In this document: in pieces, positions 42,299 to 51,318 of the stretch
Layout of the letters: every line of letters begins with the position of its first letter
Numbering within the stretch: position 1 is the stretch's first letter
Assembly (NCBI GenBank): GCA_947062675.1
Contig: CAMSQM010000017.1
Location: forward strand, 1-55,817
Length of the DNA stretch: 55,817 bases
Direction of reading: 5' to 3'
Source of the DNA: an uncultured Roseburia sp.
GTDB lineage: Bacteria > Bacillota > Clostridia > Lachnospirales > Lachnospiraceae
The notes under the pieces: model-generated
The model's input: only the letters and a program-made list of their open reading frames with translations
Databases searched by the model: none
Told to the model about the DNA's origin: nothing
Position numbers and translations under genes: made by a program

Positions 42299-43912
42299 TT
42301 ACTCCCACTCCTCATTCAGCCAGTTGCGCAGCAGTGACGCAGCCGCTTCCGGATTCTCTTCAACAAATTTTTCTATCAGAAGTCTGGTCTCAGACTTCTC
42401 ATTGTAACCGATATCCGCCAGGGAATCCTCCTCTTCCATGTTATCCTTTGTCGATTCAAGCAGCGTCTCCACCGACAGCTCCGGCTCCATCTCGACCGGC
42501 TTCTCTTTTCTGGTGCTGCGGAAAACCACATATCCGAGCAGAAGCAGAATCAGCACCGCAAGAATAATCTGCAGATAATCCGACAGTGTTCTCTCATTCG
42601 TCGAATACTGATACACCGGCTCATTAAACGCGATAATGCTGATATTCGCCGCCGGAAATCCGGTCGCATTCGCAACCATCGTATAATATTCCTGGTCAAC
42701 CTCAATCATTACCGGTTCGCTGTTCTGCGCGATATATTCCTCAAACGTGATCCCTTCCAGCGCTCCGGACGCCCGCAGCGTATCTTCATTGTAAATCACA
42801 TAATTCTTCGCTGTCAGGGAAATCGAGGAAGAATCATAGCGGATATTTCCAATACCTCCGATCGTCTCCGTCACGGTCTTATTATTCTCATATACCCTGG
42901 TACTGTCCGTCGTTGACGAGCTGGAATAATTATTGTCATCAATCACCTGGGTCGGAATATCATCATTCGCGTCCGTCCCCGGCACAGCAGCGAGCCCGCC
43001 CTGCGTCTCCTGCTCAAAATTGCTCTCCTGTTTGATCGGACCGTTCGCCTGTCCTTCCGGCGTCGAATACTCCTCGCTCATGCGGTTCGTCTGATCAAAA
43101 TCCAGATCGAGATTCGGAGCAACTTCCACCTGGTCATAGAGCCCTGAACCTACAAGCACATCTTTTACACGGCTCTTGACAAGGCTCTCCATCTTGGCCC
43201 GGAGAGACAGCTGACTGCTCGCCATTCCAATATTGGAAGCCGAATCACCGCCTGAAAAGAGCACGCTCGAAGCCGAATCCAGGATCGTAATATTATCCGT
43301 CGTCTTGTTTCCGAGCTGTGTTGCTATGTATTTTGCAATTCCCAGCGCCTGATCATCATCCATCGCGTCTGCAAGCGTCAGTATAACCGCTGCATGTGAT
43401 TCCTCATTCTGCGCAAGAATCGTCCCGTCATCCGGAGCAAGTGTCAGCATCACAGATGCGCTCTCAACATTGGAAAAGATCTCCAGCTGGCTGGCAAACC
43501 GCTCTTCAAGATACCGCTTATAACGCTTTGTCTTATCTGCTTCGGTCGAGCTGAACCCTCCCTCGAAAACGTCGTCAATTCCGAAACCTTCCGAAGGAAT
43601 ATCGTTCGACCCAAGCAGAATGGAAGCCGTCGCCATACTTTTCTGATCCACAGTAAAATCGAGACCGTTCTGCGATACTTCATAGGAAATTGTCTTGTCA
43701 CTGTCCAGCAGCTCTTTTACCTTTCCCGCCTCCGCCGCTGTCTCGCACTGTATCAGCGGCAGCATCGTCGGCCTGCTCACAACAAATGCAAGGATCGCCA
43801 GGGCAAGCATCATCGTCGCCACAATGCTCAGCAGAAGCACTTTCTGCTTTGTACTAAATTTCTTCCACCACTCTGTTACCTGATCTAATATCTTCTGCAA
43901 TTGTTCCGGCAT
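42299..43912 (-). CDS. fliF: Flagellar MS-ring protein FliF
   Basis: A 537-residue FliF. It has an N-terminal span (VLLLSIVATMMLALAILAFVV), YscJ/FliF ring-building domains (about 45-250, with SFNV-type ASVMLTLAPDDG), a loop rich in Gly/Asn/Ser, and a second span (LQIILAVLILLLLGYVVF). The C-terminal FliG-binding tail ends EAASLLRNWLNEEWE. It is the platform for basal-body and export-gate assembly. Confidence 0.97.
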   Translation of the reverse strand: MPEQLQKILDQVTEWWKKFSTKQKVLLLSIVATMMLALAILAFVVSRPTMLPLIQCETAAEAGKVKELLDSDKTISYEVSQNGLDFTVDQKSMATASILLGSNDIPSEGFGIDDVFEGGFSSTEADKTKRYKRYLEERFASQLEIFSNVESASVMLTLAPDDGTILAQNEESHAAVILTLADAMDDDQALGIAKYIATQLGNKTTDNITILDSASSVLFSGGDSASNIGMASSQLSLRAKMESLVKSRVKDVLVGSGLYDQVEVAPNLDLDFDQTNRMSEEYSTPEGQANGPIKQESNFEQETQGGLAAVPGTDANDDIPTQVIDDNNYSSSSTTDSTRVYENNKTVTETIGGIGNIRYDSSSISLTAKNYVIYNEDTLRASGALEGITFEEYIAQNSEPVMIEVDQEYYTMVANATGFPAANISIIAFNEPVYQYSTNERTLSDYLQIILAVLILLLLGYVVFRSTRKEKPVEMEPELSVETLLESTKDNMEEEDSLADIGYNEKSETRLLIEKFVEENPEAAASLLRNWLNEEWE

Positions 43913-43930
43913 TTTTCTCGACTCCGTTCA

Positions 43931-44257
43931 TTAAATCTGCATATTCATGATTTCTTTGTAGGCATCCATCATCTTGTCCCTGATTGCAGTGGTATACTGA
44001 ATCGCCGCCAGAGCTTTCTGCTCTGCAATCTGCATATCATGCGGGTTCTCTGCCTCTCCGATCGCAAATTCGATCTTTGCGGCCTGCGCGTCGTTCTGCA
44101 GCGTATTCGTCTCCGTAAGCAGATTCATTGCGGCTGACAGAACGGAATCAAAACTGTCTGTCGTCTGCTCTCTGTATCGCATACCGCCGGTGGCTCTTGC
44201 GTACTCCGCCTCCACACCGGTCAGCCCGGTCAAATCTCTCAGTGATCCGATTTCCAT
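43931..44257 (-). CDS. fliE: Flagellar hook-basal body protein FliE
   Basis: A 108-residue protein with the FliE core: SFDSVLSAAMNLLTETNTLQNDAQAAKIEFAIGEAENPHDMQIAEQKALAAIQYTTAIRDKMMDAYKEIMNMQI (core ENPHDMQIAEQKA and the final EIMNMQI). It joins the MS-ring/export gate to the rod and is the first protein exported. It lies between flgC and fliF. Confidence 0.95.
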   Translation of the reverse strand: MEIGSLRDLTGLTGVEAEYARATGGMRYREQTTDSFDSVLSAAMNLLTETNTLQNDAQAAKIEFAIGEAENPHDMQIAEQKALAAIQYTTAIRDKMMDAYKEIMNMQI

Positions 44258-44298
44258 AATTATGCTCCTAATCTATGTATTGCCTGTTGCTGTTTTTC

Positions 44299-44739
44299 CT
44301 ATTTACCAATCTGCAGCGCCGACTGGACCATACTTTTGGCCGCATTAAACGCCGTCGTGTTCGCCTCATAGGCGCGCGTTGCATCGATAAGGTTTGTCAT
44401 CTCCGTCACAGTATTCACATTCGGATACAGGACGTAACCGTTCTCATCTGCGTCCGGATGTGCCGGATCATATCTCATCACCAGCTCCGTCTCATGATCT
44501 TCATTGAGAGACGTCACCTTTACCCCGTTTCCAACCCACTTTGCCCTGGCTGAATTATAATAATTGCTGAAATCCGTCAGTTTTCGCTCCCCGAAAGTCA
44601 CTATCTTCCTGCGGTATGGTTCATTATCCTCTGTACGTGTCGTATTAATATTGGCTATGTTCTGTGCGATCGTGTCAATGCGGAAACGCTCCGCCGTCAT
44701 TCCCGACCCGCTGATGTCAAAAGACTGAAATAATCCCAT
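44299..44739 (-). CDS. flgC: Flagellar rod protein FlgC
   Basis: A 146-residue proximal-rod protein. The N-terminal motif is FDISGSGMTAERFRIDTIAQNIANINTTRT (core IAQNIANINTT) and the C-terminal helix has VTEMTNLIDATRAYEANTTAFNAAKSM. It follows flgB by 27 bases, the usual pair. Length is typical. Confidence 0.96.
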   Translation of the reverse strand: MGLFQSFDISGSGMTAERFRIDTIAQNIANINTTRTEDNEPYRRKIVTFGERKLTDFSNYYNSARAKWVGNGVKVTSLNEDHETELVMRYDPAHPDADENGYVLYPNVNTVTEMTNLIDATRAYEANTTAFNAAKSMVQSALQIGK

Positions 44740-44766
44740 ATGCTGCCTCCTGTCTGCTTACATCCG

Positions 44767-45162
44767 CTACTTAAGTACTACCTTCATGCGCGCAAATTCA
44801 TCGCTTACTGCTGTTGTGAGCAACTGGTAACGGAGCTGCTCGGATGCCAGTTCCACTTCCTCCGAATCCGGATCCACATTGTTGCGGTCCAGCCGGTAGG
44901 AATAATTATCATACGGCCGGGTAATATCCACATCAAGACCGCTTAAGTCCCCGTTCATGCTGCGGATTCTCTTATGCAGCGAAGTAAACTTCGATCTGCC
45001 CAGCTCATTTTTCAGTGCAGTCTCAAAATCAACATCGGACCGCTTAAAATACGGGGTATCTGCATTGGCAAGGTTATTGGCCAGCACAGTCTCTCTCTTC
45101 CAGCTCGCATCCGCCGCTTTATCCATAACATTGATATAATCAAATGCGTTCGTGCTTATCAT
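44767..45162 (-). CDS. flgB: Flagellar rod protein FlgB
   Basis: A 131-residue proximal-rod protein with RETVLANNLANADTPYFKRSDVDFE (core LANNLANADTPYFK) and a C-terminal helix LASEQLRYQLLTTAVSDEF. It is the first gene of the fla/che operon. The ATG at 45162 follows GGAAGGAGG; the frame runs to 45195 without family residues. Confidence 0.96.
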   Translation of the reverse strand: MISTNAFDYINVMDKAADASWKRETVLANNLANADTPYFKRSDVDFETALKNELGRSKFTSLHKRIRSMNGDLSGLDVDITRPYDNYSYRLDRNNVDPDSEEVELASEQLRYQLLTTAVSDEFARMKVVLK

Positions 45163-45203
45163 TCTGCATCCTCCTTCCGGGAAATCTTTGCACACCTGGT
45201 TCT

Positions 45204-45231
45204 ATTATAAAGCATATTTCAGGAAAAACAA
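45204..45231 (-). promoter_or_regulatory. Main sigma-A promoter of the fla/che operon
   Basis: On the minus strand TTGTTT (45226-45231), a 16-base spacer and TATAAT (45204-45209). Transcription would start near 45197, about 35 bases before flgB. No other strong promoter was seen in 45163-45404. A weak CodY-box-like sequence (five mismatches) covers the spacer at 45214-45228. Confidence 0.7.
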
Positions 45232-45307
45232 GTGACTTTTGCATAAATTTTTACACGATCTTGTATTTTTTTGCTTTCCAACCACTAGATATCCGTTTAT
45301 TACCAGA

Positions 45308-45352
45308 AAAAGGACTTATAGCATAATAATTTACCACACCATAAATCCTTTT
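45308..45352 (-). terminator. Possible terminator after codY
   Basis: On the minus strand AAAAGGATTTAT and ATAAGTCCTTTT form a 12-base stem with one mismatch, a 21-base loop and a following TTTTTC tract. It lies between codY and the flgB promoter and would separate the two units. The large loop lowers confidence. Confidence 0.5.
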
Positions 45353-45404
45353 ACAGCCCGCAATGCGTTTACTACATCCATACACTTCCATGTCCGGCCC
45401 TGCA

Positions 45405-46190
45405 CTATTTATTTTTCTGGTCCTGCTTCCTTAATCTGTCAAGTTCGTCGAAAACCACATCATTGAGCACCTTGATATAGGTTCCCTTCATCCCGGAAGA
45501 CCTGGACTCAATGACTCCGGCGCTCTCAAATTTGCGAAGCGCGTTTACGATAACGGAACGGGTGATTCCCACACGGTCCGCAATTTTGCTGGCGACAAGA
45601 ATCCCTTCCCTGCCGTCCATCTCGTCAAATATATGTGTGATCGCCTCCAGTTCGGAAAATGAGAGCGTGCTGATCGCCGACTTTACAATCTGCACCTTTC
45701 TGGTCTCCTCCGCGCACTCTTCATTGACGGAACGCATCATCTCAAGCCCTACAACAGTCGTCCCGTACTCGCTCAGAATAATATCATCAATATCATACTG
45801 TCTGTCCTGGCGGTACACAAACAACGTCCCAAGCCTCTCCCCTGCGATATCAATCGGGGTAATAATTGCAGTGTATTTCTGTACATCGTCCACAAAACCC
45901 AGAGTCTCAAGATTGACATTCTCCTTGGTTGACAGGATCCCCAGCAGGCGCTCGTTCAGCAGCGGATCGATAAACCCGCCAACCTCCTCCACAATCAGCT
46001 CCCGGATCTCATCCACTCCCTCGCAGACGCCGGTTCCCAGAACCTTTCCTTTTCTGCTGATTACAAGAATGCTGGAATCAAGGATCTCCCTTAATACATC
46101 GCATATGTCATTGAAGACAACCTTGGAGGAGTTGTTATTGTGAAGCAATTTATTAATTTTTCTGGTTTTATCTAACAACTGAACACTCAT
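45405..46190 (-). CDS. codY: Global nutritional regulator CodY
   Basis: A 261-residue CodY. The N-terminal GAF domain (about 1-155) binds branched-chain amino acids, then comes a long helix. The C-terminal winged HTH contains ILVASKIADRVGITRSVIVNALRKFESAGVIESRSSGMKGTYIKVLND (core ASKIADRVGITRSVIVNALRK). CodY represses stationary-phase, transport and, in B. subtilis, motility genes when nutrients are rich. The ATG at 46190 was chosen for the GGAGG seven bases upstream. It lies directly upstream of flgB as in B. subtilis. Confidence 0.97.
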   Translation of the reverse strand: MSVQLLDKTRKINKLLHNNNSSKVVFNDICDVLREILDSSILVISRKGKVLGTGVCEGVDEIRELIVEEVGGFIDPLLNERLLGILSTKENVNLETLGFVDDVQKYTAIITPIDIAGERLGTLFVYRQDRQYDIDDIILSEYGTTVVGLEMMRSVNEECAEETRKVQIVKSAISTLSFSELEAITHIFDEMDGREGILVASKIADRVGITRSVIVNALRKFESAGVIESRSSGMKGTYIKVLNDVVFDELDRLRKQDQKNK

Positions 46191-46236
46191 ACACATGCCT
46201 CCCGCCTGTCAGGTACAGATTTTTCATATGAGTAGT

Positions 46237-46265
46237 ATTTTAACACGTTTATTCAGAAAATTCAA
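46237..46265 (-). promoter_or_regulatory. codY promoter
   Basis: On the minus strand TTGAAT (46260-46265), a 17-base spacer and TAAAAT (46237-46242). Transcription would start near 46230, about 40 bases before the codY ATG. It lies in the gap between topA and codY. Confidence 0.65.
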
Positions 46266-46280
46266 TATTTTCATTAAATT
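46248..46280. promoter_or_regulatory. Two CodY-box-like sequences at the codY promoter
   Basis: TTTATTCAGAAAATT (46248-46262) and TATTTTCATTAAATT (46266-46280) each match the CodY consensus AATTTTCWGAAAATT at 12 of 15 bases. They cover the -35 and part of the spacer of the codY promoter, which suggests autorepression. Direct binding is not shown. Confidence 0.5.
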
Positions 46281-46288
46281 TCCACTCA

Positions 46289-48379
46289 TTACCGGCCTGC
46301 GTCCTCCGGGCTGCCCTTCTTTTCCCCGACATATCCGCACTGTGCGTCGGCACACGCCGTCTTATTTCCCTTCACAACCATATACCCGCCGCATTTCGGA
46401 CATTTTTCCGCCACGGGCCTTGACCAGCTCATAAAATCGCATTCCGGATTATCCTCACATCCGAAGTACTTGCGCCCCTTTTTGGTCTTTTTGAGCACAA
46501 TTTCCTTTCCGCATTTCGGACAGGATACGCCGATCTTTTCCAGATAAGGCTTTGTGTTCCGGCAGTCAGGAAAGCCCGGACAGGCAAGAAATCTGCCGTG
46601 CGGCCCGTATTTTATCACCATATTGCGCCCGCACTGGTCGCAGATTACATCCGAGACCTCGTCTGCAATATCCACTTTCTCCAGAGCCTCCCTGGCCGTT
46701 TCCACTGCGGCCGTAAGGTCCGGGAAAAAATTGCGCACCACTGTCTTCCAGCTCACTTCCCCGTCCCCGACGCTGTCGAGCAGGGATTCCATATTAGCCG
46801 TAAAATGTTCATCCACTATCCCCGGAAAAGATTCCTTCATAATCTGATTGACCACCTCACCGAGCTCGGTCACATAAAGATTCTTCGCCTCTTTTACGAT
46901 ATAGCGGCGGCCGAGCAGAATCGTGATCGTCGGGGAGTAAGTACTTGGCCGGCCGATTCCCAGTTCCTCGAGCGTCTTTACAAGGGACGCCTCGGTATAA
47001 TGTGCAGGCGGCTGGGTAAAATGCTGTTTTTTATCAAATTCAGCCAGAGACAGCTTCGTATCCGCGCCGATACTCTTTAAAAGGACATTGTGTTCCTCTT
47101 TCTCGTCCTCGTCGCTCGTATAGACAGACATAAAACCCATAAATGCGATTTTGGACGCCGAAACGTGAAAGCGGTACTGTCCGGCGCTGATCTTAACGCT
47201 GGTTGTCTCATAAACCGCCTGCGCCATCCTGCTCGCGGTAAAGCGTTTCCAGATCAGCTGGTAGAGACGAAACTGATCCCTTGAAAGCGATTCCTTAACC
47301 AGCGCCGGTGTCCGGCTGATATCGGAAGGCCGGATCGCCTCATGCGCATCCTGGATCTTGGCACCGCCCTTTTTTTCAGCCGCCTTTGTCGCGACATAAT
47401 TTTCCCCGTAAACCTGTGCGACATATTCCCGCGCAAGCGCATCCGCTTCTTCAGAAATACGCACGGAATCTGTTCTCAGGTAGGTAATCAGACCGATTGT
47501 CCCCTGTCCTTTGATATCCACTCCCTCGTAGAGCTGCTGCGCGATCCGCATCGTCTTTGAAATCGGAAAATTCAGTGCTTTTGACGCTTCCTGCTGCAGA
47601 GTACTTGTCGTAAAAGGAAGAGGCGCTTTCTTGGTCCGCTCCCCCTTTTTCACCTCCTGTACGGCAAATGTTTCTTTTTCCAGTTCAGCGGTAATGCGCT
47701 CCATCTCTTCTCCGGAAGAAATTGTGATTTTCCCTTCCTCACTGCCATAAAATCTGGCAATCAGCGGCTTTTTTTCCCCCTCCACCGCCAGGGCAGCTTC
47801 CAGCGTCCAGTATTCTTCCGGGATAAACGCACTGATCTCCTCCTCACGGTCACAGATAATGCGAAGCGCAACGGACTGCACGCGCCCCGCGCTAAGCCCC
47901 CGTTTTACCTTTGCCCAGAGCAGAGGGCTGATCTGATAGCCCACCATCCTGTCAAGAACCCTTCTGGCCTGCTGGGCATCCACCAGGTTCATATCAATAT
48001 CCCTGGGCTGCTTCAGCGACGCTTTTACCGCATTCTGCGTGATCTCATTGAAGCTGATGCGTCTCACATTTTTGTCATCCAGCTTCAGCGCCTGGCTTAA
48101 ATGCCACGAAATCGCTTCCCCCTCGCGGTCCGGGTCAGTTGCAAGGTATACCTTATCCGCCTTCTTTACTTCCTTGCGAAGCTTTGCAAGAATCTCCCCT
48201 TTCCCGCGGATCGTAATATATTTCGGCTCATAATCATGTTCCAGATCAATCCCCATCTGGCTCTTCGGGAGATCCCGCACATGTCCGTTTGACGCAACCA
48301 CCTCATAATTTTTCCCAAGAAATTTTTTGATTGTCTTTACTTTCGCGGGCGACTCCACGATCACAAGGTATTTAGCCAT
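46289..48379 (-). CDS. topA: DNA topoisomerase I
   Basis: A 696-residue type IA topoisomerase. The Toprim domain has VESPAKVKTI and metal-binding DPDREGE (82-88). The catalytic tyrosine is in ITYLRTDSVRIS (Tyr300). The C-terminal part has three Cys4 zinc ribbons (CDQCGRNM...CPGFPDC, CPKCGKEI...CEDNPEC, CPKCGGYM...CADAQC). It relaxes negative supercoils behind RNA polymerase. The topA-codY order near dprA follows the B. subtilis arrangement, without the trmFO/xerC/clpQY genes that lie between them there. It starts 25 bases after the dprA stop. Confidence 0.98.
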   Translation of the reverse strand: MAKYLVIVESPAKVKTIKKFLGKNYEVVASNGHVRDLPKSQMGIDLEHDYEPKYITIRGKGEILAKLRKEVKKADKVYLATDPDREGEAISWHLSQALKLDDKNVRRISFNEITQNAVKASLKQPRDIDMNLVDAQQARRVLDRMVGYQISPLLWAKVKRGLSAGRVQSVALRIICDREEEISAFIPEEYWTLEAALAVEGEKKPLIARFYGSEEGKITISSGEEMERITAELEKETFAVQEVKKGERTKKAPLPFTTSTLQQEASKALNFPISKTMRIAQQLYEGVDIKGQGTIGLITYLRTDSVRISEEADALAREYVAQVYGENYVATKAAEKKGGAKIQDAHEAIRPSDISRTPALVKESLSRDQFRLYQLIWKRFTASRMAQAVYETTSVKISAGQYRFHVSASKIAFMGFMSVYTSDEDEKEEHNVLLKSIGADTKLSLAEFDKKQHFTQPPAHYTEASLVKTLEELGIGRPSTYSPTITILLGRRYIVKEAKNLYVTELGEVVNQIMKESFPGIVDEHFTANMESLLDSVGDGEVSWKTVVRNFFPDLTAAVETAREALEKVDIADEVSDVICDQCGRNMVIKYGPHGRFLACPGFPDCRNTKPYLEKIGVSCPKCGKEIVLKKTKKGRKYFGCEDNPECDFMSWSRPVAEKCPKCGGYMVVKGNKTACADAQCGYVGEKKGSPEDAGR

Positions 48380-48404
48380 TCCTCCATCTCTCCTTCATGC
48401 CTGT

Positions 48405-49481
48405 TCAGAGGCGTCTGATATAACAGTTTTTGAATGTTTCCGTGATAAATCCCCTTCGCATAAGCGCAAACAGGACCGCAGCCAGTTCCGGCATGGAAAG
48501 CTTTGTCTCCAGCAGAAGCTCTTCCACCGTTTTAGGCCGTAAATCTACACAACTATACACCAGGTATTCTTCTTTTTCAAGTAATAATTTCTCAAAACTG
48601 TCAGGGCACGTTCCCGGAAAGGTTCCGGATGAGAGCTCTTTTAAAAAATCTTCCACGCTCACAATCATTCCTGCCCCCTGACGTATCAGCATATTGCAGC
48701 CGGCACTCAGCGCGTCGTCCATCCGCCCCGGGACCGCGTAAATCTCCCGTCCCTGTTCCAGCGCATGATCTGCCGTAATCAGGGAACCGCTCCGGCTTTT
48801 GGCCTCCACAACCACGACTACATCCGAAAGACCAGCGATAATGCGGTTGCGCGCAGGAAAAAATCTGGGCAGCGGCTGCGTTCCGGGACTGTATTCCGAG
48901 ACAATCCCTCCTTCCTCCAGAACATCATAATACAGCTCCCTGTTTGACACCGGATAACAGAGATCCACACCGCACCCCAGAACTGCGCAGGTCATACCGC
49001 CGCCCCTTAATGCCCCGCGGTGTCCAGCACTGTCTATTCCCGCTGCCAGCCCGCTGATAACACAGACGCCGCACTTCGCAAGCTGTTCTCCGAGCCTCCG
49101 CGCGACTGCGCGGCCATACTCCGAACATCTGCGCGCTCCGACAATGGCAACCGTCTTTTTTCCGTTTTCCGGAAGGCGTCCCCTGATATACAGACCATAA
49201 GGAGCGTCCGGAATATTGCGAAGCTTTTCCGGGTATTCATCGTCCTCATAGGACAGAAATGAAATGCCCTTTGCCAGCATAGTCTGATATGCCGGCTCCG
49301 TCTCCTTTCCACGGCTTTCCACAATTGCCCGGATCTCCTTCTCTCCGAAACCTTTCAGTGCACGCAGCCCCTTTTCTTCGAGAAAATACAGCTCCCTGGC
49401 ACTCCCCGCCTGCGCGAGCAGCCGCTGTATGGTCCGGTTCCCGATCCCGGGAATATTCGCAAGCCAGTATGCATAATTCAT
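48405..49481 (-). CDS. dprA: DNA-processing protein DprA
   Basis: A 358-residue DprA/Smf. The N-terminal helix-hairpin-helix part (NIPGIGNRTIQRLLAQ) is followed by the Rossmann-like core: AIVGARRCSEYGRAVARRLGEQL, VISGLAAGIDSAGHRGAL (core GLAAGIDSAGH), VVVVEAKSRSGSLITADHALEQGREIYAVPGR. A C-terminal winged-helix end (TVEELLLETKLSMPELAAVLFAL) closes it. It protects incoming single-stranded DNA and loads RecA during transformation. The ATG at 49481 keeps the MNYAYWLANIPG family start; the frame extends to 49613 over the comM end. Confidence 0.97.
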   Translation of the reverse strand: MNYAYWLANIPGIGNRTIQRLLAQAGSARELYFLEEKGLRALKGFGEKEIRAIVESRGKETEPAYQTMLAKGISFLSYEDDEYPEKLRNIPDAPYGLYIRGRLPENGKKTVAIVGARRCSEYGRAVARRLGEQLAKCGVCVISGLAAGIDSAGHRGALRGGGMTCAVLGCGVDLCYPVSNRELYYDVLEEGGIVSEYSPGTQPLPRFFPARNRIIAGLSDVVVVVEAKSRSGSLITADHALEQGREIYAVPGRMDDALSAGCNMLIRQGAGMIVSVEDFLKELSSGTFPGTCPDSFEKLLLEKEEYLVYSCVDLRPKTVEELLLETKLSMPELAAVLFALMRRGFITETFKNCYIRRL

Positions 49482-49485
49482 CGCT

Positions 49486-51057
49486 TCAGTCTCCGCCCCC
49501 TCCCCACAGATTCCCGAAACACTTCTGTTCCGGGCTCCGGTAGCAGACGGCCTCACCGAGATGCCTGTCCAGAATCTTCCGGTGTCCATCCATATCCGCC
49601 AGTGTCCGCGCAACCTTTAATATTCTGTGATAGGAGCGCGCTGTCAGTTCAAACTTCCGGTAAGCCTCCTCCATATCCGACTCCTGTTTTCTGTTCAGCC
49701 CGCAGTACTCCCGTATCTTTGCCGCCGGGATCTGGCTGTTAAAAGAAAATATCTCATTCCGGTAGCGCTCCTTCTGACGCTGCTGCGCCTCCAGCACCCG
49801 CCTGCGGATATCCGCCGACGACTCCTCCGCTCCGCCTTCCAGCAGCTCCCGGAACGTGAGCTGCGGAACCATGACGCAGATATCAATCCGGTCCAGCAGC
49901 GGCCTGCTGATTTTTCCAAGATACCGCTCTACAGAGAGCGCCGTGCAGCGACAGCGGCTCACATCCGGATAATACCCGCAGCGACATGGGTTCATAGCCG
50001 CAACGAGCATAAAATCCGCAGGATACTCACAGCTTTCCAGCAGTCTTACCAGACGCACCTTTTTCTCCTCCAGCGGCTGCCTTAATACTTCCAGCGTTTC
50101 CTTTTTAAACTCCGGAAGCTCATCGAGGAACAGCACGCCCTTGTGCGCCAGGGAAATCTCCCCGAGCTTCGGATGTACCCCTCCGCCGGCAAGCCCCTGC
50201 GCAGTGACCGTGTGATGCGGCGCGCGGAACGGCCGTTCCCTGATCAGGGTATCACGCCCCGCGAGAAGCCCGCTGACACTGTAAAGCCGTGACAGCTCCA
50301 TCTGCTCAGCGTGATCCAGCGGCGGCAGAATTGATGGAATCCGCATGGCCATCATCGTCTTCCCCGCTCCCGGCGGGCCCGTCAGAAGGAGATTGTGCAT
50401 TCCGCTCACCGCCGTCTCGCAGGCACGCCTGATAAACGGCTGTCCGCTGATCTCTGAAAAATCCGGCAAAGTTTCTGCCTGCGCCCCCTCACTTTCCACA
50501 TCACAGGTTCCTTCTATATTAAAAGAGCCGTCCGCATCTTTTCCTCCATCGCCGTTGAGCAGGCCCACCATTTCCCGGATACAGGAAACCGCATACACCG
50601 TCATCCCTTCCACCATATAAGCCTCTCTCCGGTTCTCCTCCGGAACGACACAGCGCCGCAGGCCGCGCTCCTTCGCCTCCGCTATCATCGGAAACACGCC
50701 GCGCACCGGCTGAACCCTGCCGTTTAATCCAACCTCTCCGGTCACAAAAGTCCCTTCAAGCGCCTCCTGGTGGATAACACCCAGCGCGGCAAGCACCGCG
50801 GCGGATACAGGCAGATCGAATCCTGAACCCGATTTGCGGATATCCGCCGGCGTAAAATTGATCGTCACATGCGACGGCGGCAGCCTGTAACCGGAATTGC
50901 GCAGCGCGGTGCGCACCCGCTCCCGCGCCTCGCGGACCTCCGAGGCCAGAAAACCAATCATATCAAATATCGGCATACCCTCACTCACATCCGCCTCCAC
51001 ACAGACCGGAATACTGCCGATCCCGTGCAGAACCGCTGTTGATACAATACTATACAA
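49486..51057 (-). CDS. ComM/YifB-type Mg-chelatase-like AAA+ ATPase
   Basis: A 523-residue YifB/ComM protein. The N-terminal Lon-protease-like fold (about 1-165, VCVEADVSEGMPIFDMIGFL) precedes the AAA+ core with Walker A GPPGAGKTMMAMR, Walker B FLDELPEFKKETLEVLRQPLEEKK (core LFLDELPEF) and the MAAMNPCRCGYYPD loop. A C-terminal helical domain follows (RSYHRILKVARTLADMDG). In Gammaproteobacteria ComM is a branch-migration helicase that helps integrate transforming DNA; here the link with dprA supports a similar role. The TTG start follows AGGAG at seven bases. Confidence 0.94.
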   Translation of the reverse strand: MYSIVSTAVLHGIGSIPVCVEADVSEGMPIFDMIGFLASEVREARERVRTALRNSGYRLPPSHVTINFTPADIRKSGSGFDLPVSAAVLAALGVIHQEALEGTFVTGEVGLNGRVQPVRGVFPMIAEAKERGLRRCVVPEENRREAYMVEGMTVYAVSCIREMVGLLNGDGGKDADGSFNIEGTCDVESEGAQAETLPDFSEISGQPFIRRACETAVSGMHNLLLTGPPGAGKTMMAMRIPSILPPLDHAEQMELSRLYSVSGLLAGRDTLIRERPFRAPHHTVTAQGLAGGGVHPKLGEISLAHKGVLFLDELPEFKKETLEVLRQPLEEKKVRLVRLLESCEYPADFMLVAAMNPCRCGYYPDVSRCRCTALSVERYLGKISRPLLDRIDICVMVPQLTFRELLEGGAEESSADIRRRVLEAQQRQKERYRNEIFSFNSQIPAAKIREYCGLNRKQESDMEEAYRKFELTARSYHRILKVARTLADMDGHRKILDRHLGEAVCYRSPEQKCFGNLWGGGGD

Positions 51058-51240
51058 CGTATCTCTCCTTTTTATTCCTGAACCGTAGAAAATTGCAGTG
51101 AATTACCGCATCTGAAAAAAAGAATCTCTTCGATAAAAAGATAATCTGACTGTCCGCGACCGGACAAAGATAACTATCTGAAACTATTCTAGCATACATT
51201 TTCGGAAAATGGAAGCGCCAAATGAAAATTATTTCGCTGC

Positions 51241-51287
51241 GCGGTGCAGGAGGGCACGCGTACCTTTCGCCTGCCCCCCTGCACCGC
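51241..51287. repeat. Large GC-rich hairpin between RNase G and comM
   Basis: GCGGTGCAGG (51241-51250) pairs with CCTGCACCGC (51278-51287), and GGGCA with TGCCC inside, one mismatch between, loop of 15 bases. GCGCCA (51215-51220) and TGGCGC (51297-51302) add an outer pairing. It may end RNase G transcription, but no T-run follows on the minus strand. The rest of 51058-51318 also holds a small hairpin (TGTCCG/CGGACA, 51151-51166) and no gene. Confidence 0.55.
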
Positions 51288-51318
51288 GTCCTTCCCTGGC
51301 GCCTCCGTATACTTTGCT

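Noticed and set aside
45163-45404. c-di-GMP or other riboswitch before flgB
   Set aside because: No conserved riboswitch core was recognised, and the predicted transcription start leaves only about 35 bases of leader.
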